DNA of 6,443 nt, from positions 1 through 6,443 of the forward strand of contig JAQVOT010000070.1 in the NCBI GenBank assembly GCA_028702415.1, in the 5' to 3' direction. The position numbers were made by a program, and so were the translations under genes. This stretch comes from Eubacteriales bacterium (lineage in GTDB: Bacteria; Bacillota; Clostridia; Peptostreptococcales; Anaerovoracaceae). Below the pieces are notes generated by a model. The model ran no database searches and was not told where the DNA came from. It saw only the letters and a program-made list of their open reading frames with translations. Shown one piece after another: positions 1 through 6,437 of this stretch (the first letter of the stretch is position 1; each line of letters starts with the position of its first letter).

Positions 1-7
1 GAAAATG

Positions 8-16
8 TGTTACAAT
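8..16 (+). promoter_or_regulatory. Extended -10 promoter element of tRNA-Gly
   Basis: The sequence TGT-TACAAT fits an extended -10 box (TG-n-TACAAT), with the -10 hexamer at 11-16. It ends 11 nt before the first base of the tRNA, so transcription would start a few bases upstream of the mature 5' end. The matching -35 region would lie just before the window and cannot be seen. Confidence 0.6.
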
Positions 17-27
17 ACTTTAGTCGG

Positions 28-101
28 GCGGATGTGGTGTAGTGGTAACATATCAGCTTCCCAAGCTGAGGTTGGGGGTTCGATTCCCCTCATCCGCTCC
101 A
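28..101 (+). tRNA. tRNA-Gly, anticodon CCC
   Basis: This is a complete cloverleaf. The acceptor stem GCGGATG (28-34) pairs with CATCCGC (91-97), followed by discriminator T98 and an encoded CCA (99-101). The D stem is 37-40 with 48-51, with GG at 44-45 in the loop. The anticodon stem TCAGC/GCTGA encloses the loop TTCCCAA, with anticodon CCC at 60-62, which reads GGG glycine codons. The variable loop has 4 nt. The T stem is 74-78 with 86-90 (one G-T pair), with loop TTCGATT. The glycine identity rests on the CCC anticodon and the resemblance to bacterial glycine tRNAs with a UCCA 3' end. It has its own -10 element and appears to be a single tRNA gene. Confidence 0.97.
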
Positions 102-107
102 TTATTC

Positions 108-132
108 TTCTGACACGATATTCATGTCAGAA
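108..132. repeat. Perfect 8-bp inverted repeat after the tRNA
   Basis: TTCTGACA (108-115) and TGTCAGAA (125-132) are exact reverse complements separated by 9 nt. The repeat starts 7 nt after the tRNA CCA. There is no U-tract on either side, so it is a poor intrinsic terminator. It could be an RNA hairpin that stops or processes the tRNA transcript, or an operator-like site upstream of the rpsO promoter (-35 at 147). The structure is certain but its role is unknown. Confidence 0.55.
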
Positions 133-146
133 AGTATAGAAAACAC

Positions 147-175
147 TTGCAATAATAGGCTATAAGTGGTAGCAT
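147..175 (+). promoter_or_regulatory. Probable rpsO(-pnp) promoter
   Basis: A -35 box TTGCAA (147-152) is followed by a 17-bp spacer and a -10 box TAGCAT (170-175), preceded by TG at 167-168, giving an extended -10. Transcription would start near 181-183, leaving a leader of about 85 nt before rpsO. The assignment comes from pattern and spacing only. Confidence 0.6.
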
Positions 176-190
176 CAAAAGGCATGATTG

Positions 191-240
191 TACTTGAGGC
201 TTAGTTGTACGACTCTCCGACGGCGACTCGGCATCAGGTG
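191..240 (+). promoter_or_regulatory. rpsO leader RNA, candidate S15-binding three-way junction
   Basis: The leader can fold into three helices around one junction. P1 is TACTTGA (191-197) with TCAGGTG (234-240): 7 pairs including two G-U. P2 is AGTT (203-206) with GACT (211-214), capped by GUAC. P3 is CCGA (217-220) with TCGG (228-231), with a 7-nt loop. S15 binds a three-helix junction in 16S rRNA, and S15 autoregulation through mRNA leaders is established in several bacteria, using unrelated folds. The fold was found by eye. That it binds S15 and controls rpsO translation is inference. The Shine-Dalgarno sequence begins 10 nt after P1. Confidence 0.45.
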
Positions 241-265
241 AATAAATAACAAGGAGGAAAACATA

Positions 266-532
266 ATGATTACTACAGAAAAGAAAGCTGAAATTATCAA
301 AGAGTATCAGCTAAAAGAAGGTGACACAGGTTCCCCGGAAGTGCAGGTTGCTATTCTGACTTTCAGAATCAATGACCTGAATGAACATCTGAAGGCACAC
401 CACAAGGATCACCACTCAAGAAGAGGGCTACTGAAGATGGTAGGACAGAGAAGAAACCTGCTCAACTATCTGAAGGAAACGGACATTGAAAGATATAGAG
501 CACTCATAGCTAGATTGGGACTCAGAAAGTAG
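266..532 (+). CDS. rpsO: 30S ribosomal protein S15
   Basis: S15 is a small primary-binding protein of the 30S subunit. It binds the three-way junction of helices 20-22 in the central domain of 16S rRNA and contributes to subunit bridge B4. The 88-residue product has the normal family length and the typical features: the N-terminal KAEIIKEYQ helix, the [14 protein letters not shown] segment, the [16 protein letters not shown] region with the rRNA-contacting His/Asp/Ser/Arg residues, and the C-terminal [10 protein letters not shown]...[12 protein letters not shown]. The ATG at 266 is set by AAGGAGG at 251-257, 8 nt upstream. It has its own promoter and a structured leader, and is followed after 122 nt by pnp in the classic rpsO-pnp order. 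Nothing in it is degenerate. Confidence 0.98.
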   Translation: MITTEKKAEIIKEYQLKEGDTGSPEVQVAILTFRINDLNEHLKAHHKDHHSRRGLLKMVGQRRNLLNYLKETDIERYRALIARLGLRK

Positions 533-540
533 GATTTAAT

Positions 541-574
541 GGCGGGGCAGTTATGCATCCGCCTTTTATCGTTT
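541..574 (+). terminator. Weak terminator or attenuator after rpsO
   Basis: GGCGG (541-545) pairs with CCGCC (559-563) around a 13-nt loop that could add a GC/GC pair inside. The stem is followed by TTTTATCGTTT. The stem is short and the U-tract is broken, so partial termination between rpsO and pnp is more likely than a complete stop. This would fit the usual higher need for S15 than for PNPase. Confidence 0.45.
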
Positions 575-581
575 ATATGCA

Positions 582-619
582 GCCGTTATTACGGCATATT
601 CAGCCGCAGTCTTCGCGGC
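582..619 (+). promoter_or_regulatory. Tandem hairpins in the pnp leader
   Basis: There are two compact hairpins. GCCGT (582-586) and ACGGC (591-595) enclose loop TATT. GCCGC (603-607) and GCGGC (615-619) enclose loop AGTCTTC. Both stems are perfect 5-bp helices, and neither is followed by a U-tract. They lie 18-73 nt before the pnp start. In E. coli the rpsO-pnp gap carries an RNase III-cleaved stem-loop through which PNPase represses its own synthesis. Whether these hairpins act likewise is inference from position only. Confidence 0.45.
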
Positions 620-654
620 ACAGGAAGTTAATTTACAGGAGGTAGTTGTAAATA

Positions 655-2754
655 ATGAAATACGAAGATTACAAAACATTCAGAACAGCCATAGGGGGCA
701 AATTGCTCGAAGTGGAAATCGGCAAGGTTTGCGAACTGGCTAACGGACAGGCGTGGGTAAAGTATGGTGACACAGTTGTCAGCGTTACCGCATGCGCATC
801 GAAGGAACCAAGGCCTGACATCGATTTTTTCCCGCTCTCATGCGATTACGAAGAAAAGATGTATGCAGCAGGCAAGATTCCGGGAGGATTCATCAAGAGA
901 GAAGGTCGTCCAAGCGAAAGAGCGGTTCTCTGCTCAAGGCTGATGGACAGGCCATTAAGACCTTTGTTTCCGAAGGGATACTATAATGACGTTCAGGTGG
1001 TTGCAGCAGTAATGTGTGTCGACAACGATGCACCAAGTGAAATCGCTGCAATGATCGGTTCATCAATTGCGCTGTCAATCTCGGATATTCCATGGGAAGG
1101 CCCTACAGGCTCAGTAGTAGTGGGAATGATTGATGGAAAGTTCATAATCAATCCGTCTGAAGCACAGAGAAATGAGTCATGCATGCACGTGACGGTATCC
1201 GGTACCAAGGAAGCCATAATGATGGTTGAAGCAGGTGCTCAGGAGGTTCCGGAAGATGTTATGCTGGACGCGATAATGTTTGCTCACGAAGAGATAAAGA
1301 AGATCGTTGAGTTCATCGAGCAGATCGTTGATGAAGTAGGAAAACCAAAGGTTGAAGTTGAGCTTTACAAGGTCCCTGAAGATATCGACAGGGCTGTTCG
1401 TGCTTATGCAGAAGACAAGATGAGAACAGCAATCCAGACCGAAGACAAGCTTGAAAGACAGGATAAAATGGATGCTGTAGAAGCAGAGGCCAAGGAATTT
1501 TTCGCAGAGATTTATCCTGACAACCGCAAGGATATCGGCAGCGTTCTCTACAACATCACAAAAGAGCAGGTCAGAAGAATGATTCTGGATGAAGGTATAC
1601 GTCCTGACAACCGCAAGCTTGATGAAATCAGACCTCTGTGGATCGAACACGGTGTTCTGCCAAGAGCTCACGGAACCGGTCTTTTCAAGAGAGGACAGAC
1701 CCAGGTTCTTTCGATCTGCACACTGGGACTTCTCTCTGAAAAGCAGACTATCGACGGAATTACTGAACAGACAGAAAAGAGATACATGCATCACTATAAC
1801 TTCCCACCTTATTCAGTAGGCGAGGCAGGGAGAATGAGGAGCCCCGGCAGAAGAGAAATCGGTCACGGTGCTTTAGCAGAAAGAGCAATTCTTCCGGTGC
1901 TGCCAAGTGAAGAGGAATTCCCTTATGCGATCCGCGTGGTATCGGAAGTTCTATCTTCAAACGGTTCAACTTCAATGGGTTCAACCTGCGGTGCATGTCT
2001 GGCGCTGATGGATGCCGGTGTTCCAATCAAGGCTCCTGTTGCAGGTATAGCCATGGGACTTATTGAAAGAGTCGAAGAGGATGGTTCATCGAAGATGGCT
2101 ATTCTGTCAGATATTCAGGGTATGGAAGATTTCTTGGGGGATATGGACTTCAAGGTAACAGGTACTGCCAAGGGTGTAACCGCAATCCAGATGGACATCA
2201 AGGTTCATGGACTTTCAAGAGAAATTCTGGAAAATGCACTGGCTCAGGCCAAAGCAGGCAGAATGCATATCATGGAAGCTATGATTGAAGATATTCCTGA
2301 ACCTAACAAGGAAATGTCACCATATGCTCCTAGGATAATAACAATACAGGTTAAGCCTGAACAGATCAGAGTTGTAATCGGTAAGGGCGGAGAAACCATC
2401 AATGGAATCATTGACAGAACCGGCGTTAAGATTGACATCAATGACGAAGGCACGGTATTCATCGCATCCCCTGATGGAGAAAGTCTTGAAGCAGCTAAGA
2501 AGGAAATTGAAATGCTGGTTAAGGAACCTGAAGCAGGCGAAATCTACACAGGCAAGGTTACCCGCATCATGAACTTCGGTGCATTCGTTGAAATTCTCCC
2601 TGGCAAGGAAGGTCTTGTTCATATTAGCAAGATAGCCAAGGAAAGAATTGAAAAGGTTGAAGATGTTCTCAACGTTGGTGACGAAGTAACAGTTAAGGTT
2701 ATTGAAATCGACTCACAGGGAAGAATCAATCTGAGCAGAAAAGATTTGCTGTAA
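655..2754 (+). CDS. pnp: Polyribonucleotide nucleotidyltransferase (PNPase)
   Basis: PNPase is a cytoplasmic trimeric 3'-to-5' exoribonuclease that degrades RNA phosphorolytically, releasing nucleoside diphosphates, and can add tails in reverse. The 699 residues have the full family layout: a first RNase PH domain (about 10-145, with [20 protein letters not shown] near 80-100), a helical linker (about 150-240), a second RNase PH domain (about 325-545), a KH domain with G576-KGG-579, and an S1 domain (about 628-698). The motif D492-FLGDMD-F-K500 matches the E. coli catalytic set D486, D492 and K494, here D492, D498 and K500. The start ATG is supported by AGGAGGT at 637-643, with an 11-nt gap that is slightly long. 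It probably shares transcription from the rpsO promoter, modulated by the hairpins in between, and ends at the terminator at 2775. No lesions are seen. Confidence 0.98.
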   Translation: MKYEDYKTFRTAIGGKLLEVEIGKVCELANGQAWVKYGDTVVSVTACASKEPRPDIDFFPLSCDYEEKMYAAGKIPGGFIKREGRPSERAVLCSRLMDRPLRPLFPKGYYNDVQVVAAVMCVDNDAPSEIAAMIGSSIALSISDIPWEGPTGSVVVGMIDGKFIINPSEAQRNESCMHVTVSGTKEAIMMVEAGAQEVPEDVMLDAIMFAHEEIKKIVEFIEQIVDEVGKPKVEVELYKVPEDIDRAVRAYAEDKMRTAIQTEDKLERQDKMDAVEAEAKEFFAEIYPDNRKDIGSVLYNITKEQVRRMILDEGIRPDNRKLDEIRPLWIEHGVLPRAHGTGLFKRGQTQVLSICTLGLLSEKQTIDGITEQTEKRYMHHYNFPPYSVGEAGRMRSPGRREIGHGALAERAILPVLPSEEEFPYAIRVVSEVLSSNGSTSMGSTCGACLALMDAGVPIKAPVAGIAMGLIERVEEDGSSKMAILSDIQGMEDFLGDMDFKVTGTAKGVTAIQMDIKVHGLSREILENALAQAKAGRMHIMEAMIEDIPEPNKEMSPYAPRIITIQVKPEQIRVVIGKGGETINGIIDRTGVKIDINDEGTVFIASPDGESLEAAKKEIEMLVKEPEAGEIYTGKVTRIMNFGAFVEILPGKEGLVHISKIAKERIEKVEDVLNVGDEVTVKVIEIDSQGRINLSRKDLL

Positions 2755-2774
2755 ACAAAAGCAATAAAATAATG

Positions 2775-2806
2775 AAGAGCTCGCAAATCGCGGGCTCTTT
2801 TTGTTT
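2775..2806 (+). terminator. Strong rho-independent terminator of pnp
   Basis: AAGAGCTCGC (2775-2784) pairs over 10 bp, including one T-G pair, with GCGGGCTCTT (2790-2799) around loop AAATC, and runs into TTTTTGTTTT. It lies 20 nt after the pnp stop and separates the rpsO-pnp unit from comEC. Confidence 0.92.
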
Positions 2807-2815
2807 TGGTAAATA

Positions 2816-2843
2816 TTGACAAAATGGAAATAAATGGTACAAT
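2816..2843 (+). promoter_or_regulatory. Near-consensus sigma-A promoter of comEC
   Basis: A perfect -35 TTGACA (2816-2821) and a -10 TACAAT (2838-2843) are spaced by 16 bp, and TG at 2835-2836 makes it an extended -10. Transcription would start near 2850, about 27 nt before the comEC ATG. It begins just after the pnp terminator. By sequence it looks like a strong housekeeping promoter; no operator repeat is evident. Confidence 0.85.
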
Positions 2844-2876
2844 TATTCTGTAAATTCCGTTAAAGGAAGGGGTATT

Positions 2877-5345
2877 ATGGTGCTGCGTAGACCACTGTTA
2901 TTTCTGGCCGTCGGCATTGTGGCGGCTATTTTAATTGAACAATATATGGGAACAGCTTCGACAGTATGTACAGGAGTCACATTGCTAGCACTTGCTTTAT
3001 ATTTCCACAGGCGGGATAGGCATGGTAAGAGAAAAATAATTGCTCTGCTTATACTGATCTCGTATTTTTCGGGAGGAATAACTTATTGTGTTCAGTCCGG
3101 TAAACTCGATAGCCAGCAGGAAAAAATGATGAATATTGCCGGGCAAACGGGCATCACTGTTATTACAGGAAAAGTAAGCGAAGTTGAAAAAAAGACTGCC
3201 GCTTCGGGAGACAAATATGTCCAGATGACTGTGAAATCAGAAGATGGAAATGTGCTTGTAAAGTACTTTAATGATGATATAAAAGTGATACCCGGATATG
3301 AAATAGAGGCAAGGGGAACTCTATCTGTACCTCCCGGCAGACGCAATCCGGGGTGCTTCGATTACAATTTGTATCTGAAATCACAGAAGATCCCCGTAAC
3401 CATGACCGCCGACAACATAATGAGTTTTGGGACACGTCCCCAAATGAGTTCTGGGGACGTGTCCCAAAACTCATTTTCTGGAAAATTATATTTAATAAAG
3501 GAGTCTTTTATCGCACATTTGAGAAAAGCTACCGACAGGGATACTGCGGCAGTAATGCAAGCCATTATGTTCGGTGACAAGGGCGACCTTGACGAGGATA
3601 CGCTGGAGGTGTATCAGAGGAATGGAACTGCTCATATTCTTGCCGTAAGCGGGCTTCATATTGGAATAATATATGGATTTATACTAAAAATATGGACATT
3701 GCTGGGAAATCTCACAAGAGGCCTCATATGTGGCAGGAGAGGTGTGGGATTTTTTGCATTTAACAGCGCATTCTTTGGCTGCTACATGGTGATGGCAAAC
3801 TTCTCTCCTTCGGTTGTGAGAGCGGTGATTATGGTGCTTTTGCATGTTTTCGCCCAGCTAAGCAATAGAAAATACGATCTAAACAATGCGGCATTACTGG
3901 TCTTGATTTGTGTTCTGATAAATAATCCTTTTATGCTTTTTAATGTGGGTTTGCAGATGTCATTTCTTGCAGTACTGACGCTTTTTCTTGGGATGCCCTT
4001 TATTAAGAAGTTTTATACCGGAATGCTTCTTTCAAGTCTTGTGGTCCAAATAGGACTGGGACCTTTTATCCTTTACAATTTCAACTACCTGTCCCTTATA
4101 GCGGTTATAATAAATGTCCCTGTGATATTTCTGGCAGGTCTAATAATGCCCGCGGGGCTTATAAGCATGGTGTTCAATGATCTGCTGCTATTTGATATCG
4201 GTGCAAAAGCTGTCAAATACCTTTGTCATATTCTTCAGTGGATAAACGATACTGCTGAAATAAGCGGGGTAACTACATTTCAGATAACCAGTCCGCCCCT
4301 ATGGCTAATGGCATTTTATTACCTGGCGCTTCTGACGCTGGCAACAGAGGAGGGGAGACTCGCCCTTATCCGGGCAAGCAAAGCAGGAGCATCTGCTAGC
4401 GAAAAGCTTAAAGATAGAATTAAATATGCGGCAAAGATATGTGCAATTATCTTGACGATATCCTTTGCCTTTGCATATGCTGCAGGAGACCAATTTGAGG
4501 ATTGCAACCTTACTTTTGTTGACGTGGGCCAGGGGGACTGTATGTGTATTCAGTCAGAGGGAACATACCTGATCGATGGTGGCGGAAATCTCAACTACAA
4601 TCTTGGAAAGAAAACTCTCGGTAGTTATCTTCTTAAGAATGGTATGGGGCAGGTTGACGGAGCTTTCGTAACACACCTGCATACAGACCACTATAAGGGA
4701 ATATGTGAACTGTCTCGTGAGGGCATGATAAAAAAGCTTTATGTTTATGAGGGAAACAGGCCGAAGGAAGAACAGATAATTAAAGAAACCGGACTTAATT
4801 CCGAAGACATAGAATATATTCATTACGGACAAAATATAATCCTTGGAAAAGGTGGGATTATTAACAGGCATCGGGAATATATAGAGGTACTTTGGCCGGA
4901 AAGAAAAACTGATTCTGAATATGTGAAAATGCTGCAGGACGAAGAGAACGAGAATACCATGAGCCTGGTATTCAAGGTGCATTTCGAAAACAGGTCTATG
5001 TTTGGAGCCGAAGATGAAATCACATTACTTGTCACAGGAGACATGGGAGAAGAGGGGGAAAGGGAACTCATATCCGAAACAGGCAATAAACTGCAATCCA
5101 CAATCCTGAAAGTGGGTCACCACGGCAGCAAATACAGCTCCTCAGATGCATTTGTTGAGACAGTAAATCCTGAACTGGCAGTTATACAGGTTGGAAAAAA
5201 CATGTATGGGCATCCCACGCCGGAAGTTCTGGAGCGGCTTGGGTCCCGAGGAATTAAGACTTACAGAAATGATCTGCAGGGAGCTGTGGGATTTGAGATA
5301 AAGAAAGGAAAAATAAGTAAAGAAGTGTCCATGATTGTGAACTGA
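2877..5345 (+). CDS. comEC: ComEC/Rec2 family DNA-uptake channel protein
   Basis: ComEC is a polytopic inner-membrane protein through which single-stranded DNA enters during natural transformation. The 822 residues show the three usual parts. The N-terminal part has about three membrane helices (near 5-24, 28-43 and 52-70) and a soluble DUF4131-like domain (to about 180). The Competence domain (about 215-490) has the signature N249-GTAHILAVSGLH-261 and many hydrophobic helices; one more lies near 521-538. The C-terminal metallo-beta-lactamase-like domain has VDVGQGD (548-554), LIDGGG (565-570), H600-LHTDH-605, TGD (D722), GHHGS (747-751) and GHP (778-780), so the metal site looks intact. The start is set by AAGGAAGGGG at 2863-2872. 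Residues 182-200 derive from a palindromic insertion (3419-3475) that keeps the frame. The gene stands alone, without comEA. Whether the cell is competent cannot be told. Confidence 0.95.
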   Translation: MVLRRPLLFLAVGIVAAILIEQYMGTASTVCTGVTLLALALYFHRRDRHGKRKIIALLILISYFSGGITYCVQSGKLDSQQEKMMNIAGQTGITVITGKVSEVEKKTAASGDKYVQMTVKSEDGNVLVKYFNDDIKVIPGYEIEARGTLSVPPGRRNPGCFDYNLYLKSQKIPVTMTADNIMSFGTRPQMSSGDVSQNSFSGKLYLIKESFIAHLRKATDRDTAAVMQAIMFGDKGDLDEDTLEVYQRNGTAHILAVSGLHIGIIYGFILKIWTLLGNLTRGLICGRRGVGFFAFNSAFFGCYMVMANFSPSVVRAVIMVLLHVFAQLSNRKYDLNNAALLVLICVLINNPFMLFNVGLQMSFLAVLTLFLGMPFIKKFYTGMLLSSLVVQIGLGPFILYNFNYLSLIAVIINVPVIFLAGLIMPAGLISMVFNDLLLFDIGAKAVKYLCHILQWINDTAEISGVTTFQITSPPLWLMAFYYLALLTLATEEGRLALIRASKAGASASEKLKDRIKYAAKICAIILTISFAFAYAAGDQFEDCNLTFVDVGQGDCMCIQSEGTYLIDGGGNLNYNLGKKTLGSYLLKNGMGQVDGAFVTHLHTDHYKGICELSREGMIKKLYVYEGNRPKEEQIIKETGLNSEDIEYIHYGQNIILGKGGIINRHREYIEVLWPERKTDSEYVKMLQDEENENTMSLVFKVHFENRSMFGAEDEITLLVTGDMGEEGERELISETGNKLQSTILKVGHHGSKYSSSDAFVETVNPELAVIQVGKNMYGHPTPEVLERLGSRGIKTYRNDLQGAVGFEIKKGKISKEVSMIVN
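3419..3475. repeat. Perfect 24-bp palindrome (REP/MITE-like) inside comEC
   Basis: The arms 3419-3442 and 3452-3475 are exact reverse complements over 24 bp with a 9-nt loop (AATGAGTTC). The arm core is TTTTGGGACACGTCCCCA. Each arm also contains a smaller palindrome, GGGAC-AC-GTCCC, and the loop repeats the first bases of the arm (AATGAGTT at 3419 and 3443). The unit is 57 nt, exactly 19 codons, and encodes SFGTRPQMSSGDVSQNSF in the comEC frame. Taking it out joins ATT-TCT-GGA in frame, giving DNISGKLY. GGGAC/GTCCC-rich palindromes are a style I associate with dispersed REP elements mobilised by REP-associated Y1 transposases, but that family assignment is unverified. No target duplication is seen. 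Confidence 0.9.
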
Positions 5346-5354
5346 ATCCGGCAG

Positions 5355-5460
5355 TATCGAGCTATACGCCATAGTCTTTACAAAGCGCAGATTGTGTTCT
5401 ACCATTATGGCAGAAAGTAAAGAGAGATTTCTTAATTTACTATCGAGGGCAAATGGCTGG
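5355..5460 (-). pseudogene. Possible relic of an ABC ATPase C-terminus
   Basis: Between comEC and the hydrolase, one minus-strand frame is open across the whole 210-nt gap. Read from about 5460 down to 5355 it contains LSLLSAIMVEHNLRFVKTMA, with the VEHN codons around 5391-5402. This resembles the region around the switch histidine of ABC ATPases, where ABC-F proteins often read like TMLFVEHDxxFVxxIAT followed by the protein end. No Walker A, signature motif or start lies nearby, so at most it is the eroded tail of a gene. The resemblance is short and was judged by eye, and chance is a real alternative. Confidence 0.25.
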
Positions 5461-5555
5461 ATCAAATCGAAAAGACCGTGTAAGTGAATATGAAGAAAAG
5501 TGAAATAAATGTTTGAAAAAAGTGAATTGCTTTTTGAATTAAGGGGAGAAAAGAC

Positions 5556-6380
5556 GTGATAGAAATGACATTTACGACAGATAAAGGCGATATTCATTAC
5601 TGGATCAATATAGATGCTCTTAACAAGGATAAAGAACTGGTTTTTTTGCCAGGACTTACAGCTGATAAGAGATTATTTGATAAACAGATCGAATATTTTG
5701 AAGGGAAATACCCTGTCTTTGTGTGGAATGCGCCTGGTCATGCGACTTCTTGGCCTTTCGAACTTTCTTTTTCCCTTGCTGATAAAGCTAGGTGGCTAGA
5801 TGAAATTCTAAAGCAGAACGGATTTAATAATCCAATAATCATAGGTCAGTCAATGGGAGGATATGTTGGTCAGATGTACTGTCAACTTTTTCCTGACAGG
5901 ATAAAAGGCTTTATCCCAATAGATTCTGCACCGCTCCAGAGAAAATATTTTACATCAATTGAACTGTGGCTTCTCAAGAGAATGAAACCCATTTACCGTC
6001 ATTATCCATGGAAAACTTTACTGAAACAGGGTACAGATGGCGTTGCAACATCTGATTATGGACGTAAATTGATGCATGACATGATGATGGTCTATGACGG
6101 AGACCAGAAAAGATATGCAGCTCTTTCTGGCCATGGATTCAGAATTTTGGCAGAGGCTATTGAGGCAAATCTTCCATATGAGATTAAATGCTCGGCAATG
6201 ATATTATGTGGAACACAGGACCATGCAGGATCATGTATAAGGTATACCAAGAGGTGGGAAAAAGAGACTGGCATAACCACACACTGGATAGAAGGGGCAG
6301 GACACAATTCTAATACTGATAAACCAGAGGAAATAAATCATTTAATCGAACAGTTTCTAAATGAAAAAAACAGTAAATAA
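5556..6380 (+). CDS. Alpha/beta hydrolase, substrate unknown
   Basis: This 274-residue protein has the normal length and motif order of a soluble alpha/beta-hydrolase-fold enzyme. FLPGLTADKRLFD (about 31-43) supplies the oxyanion-hole loop after strand 3. GQS99MGG is the nucleophile elbow. D222 in GTQDHAG and H250 in EGAGH complete a plausible Ser-Asp-His triad, and a lid-like helical segment lies between about 125 and 200. Members cleave esters, amides, C-C bonds or lactones, and the sequence does not reveal the substrate. No signal peptide is visible, so it is probably cytoplasmic. The GTG start at 5556 is preferred because AAGGGGAG (5541-5548) lies 7 nt before it; the ATG at 5565 would be 16 nt away. 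It is 210 nt from comEC with no convincing promoter or terminator seen. Confidence 0.88.
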   Translation: MIEMTFTTDKGDIHYWINIDALNKDKELVFLPGLTADKRLFDKQIEYFEGKYPVFVWNAPGHATSWPFELSFSLADKARWLDEILKQNGFNNPIIIGQSMGGYVGQMYCQLFPDRIKGFIPIDSAPLQRKYFTSIELWLLKRMKPIYRHYPWKTLLKQGTDGVATSDYGRKLMHDMMMVYDGDQKRYAALSGHGFRILAEAIEANLPYEIKCSAMILCGTQDHAGSCIRYTKRWEKETGITTHWIEGAGHNSNTDKPEEINHLIEQFLNEKNSK

Positions 6381-6394
6381 GAATCCCTAAATAT

Positions 6395-6437
6395 GCCGTC
6401 ATCCCCATAGATACCTGCCAGCATCCAGCCCGGATGG
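6395..6437. repeat. Weak inverted repeats at the window edge
   Basis: GGATG at 6432-6436 can pair with CATCC at 6422-6426 (5-nt loop) or with CATCC at 6400-6404, the latter extended by T-G and G-C pairs. No U-tract follows within the window. It could be the start of a repeat element or a terminator cut off by the edge. Confidence 0.3.

Noticed and set aside
1177..1794. A 205-codon open frame on the minus strand inside pnp
   Set aside because: It lies entirely within the well-supported pnp gene, encodes no recognisable motif and has no convincing ribosome binding site, so it is a shadow frame.
3419..3475. The palindrome as an intrinsic terminator, a CRISPR unit or an att site
   Set aside because: It has no U-tract after either arm, is a single copy with no spacers, and no integrase or tRNA-end duplication is nearby.
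3353..3577. A second + strand open frame across the comEC palindrome with NEFWDTSP-type peptides
   Set aside because: It is open partly because the inserted palindrome lacks stops in that frame; the comEC frame has all family motifs on both sides.
5407..5487. A 26-codon ATG reading frame (MAESKERFLNLLS...) in the comEC-hydrolase gap
   Set aside because: It has no Shine-Dalgarno sequence at a proper distance and no recognised similarity, and is short enough to be chance.
5513..5541. TTGAAA with an AT-rich -10-like stretch before the hydrolase
   Set aside because: The -10 match is poor and overlaps the Shine-Dalgarno region, leaving no room for a normal leader.
5142..5597. The full 151-codon minus-strand frame as a real gene
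   Set aside because: It overlaps the coding end of comEC and the start of the hydrolase and shows no family signature overall; only a short middle part is suggestive of a relic.
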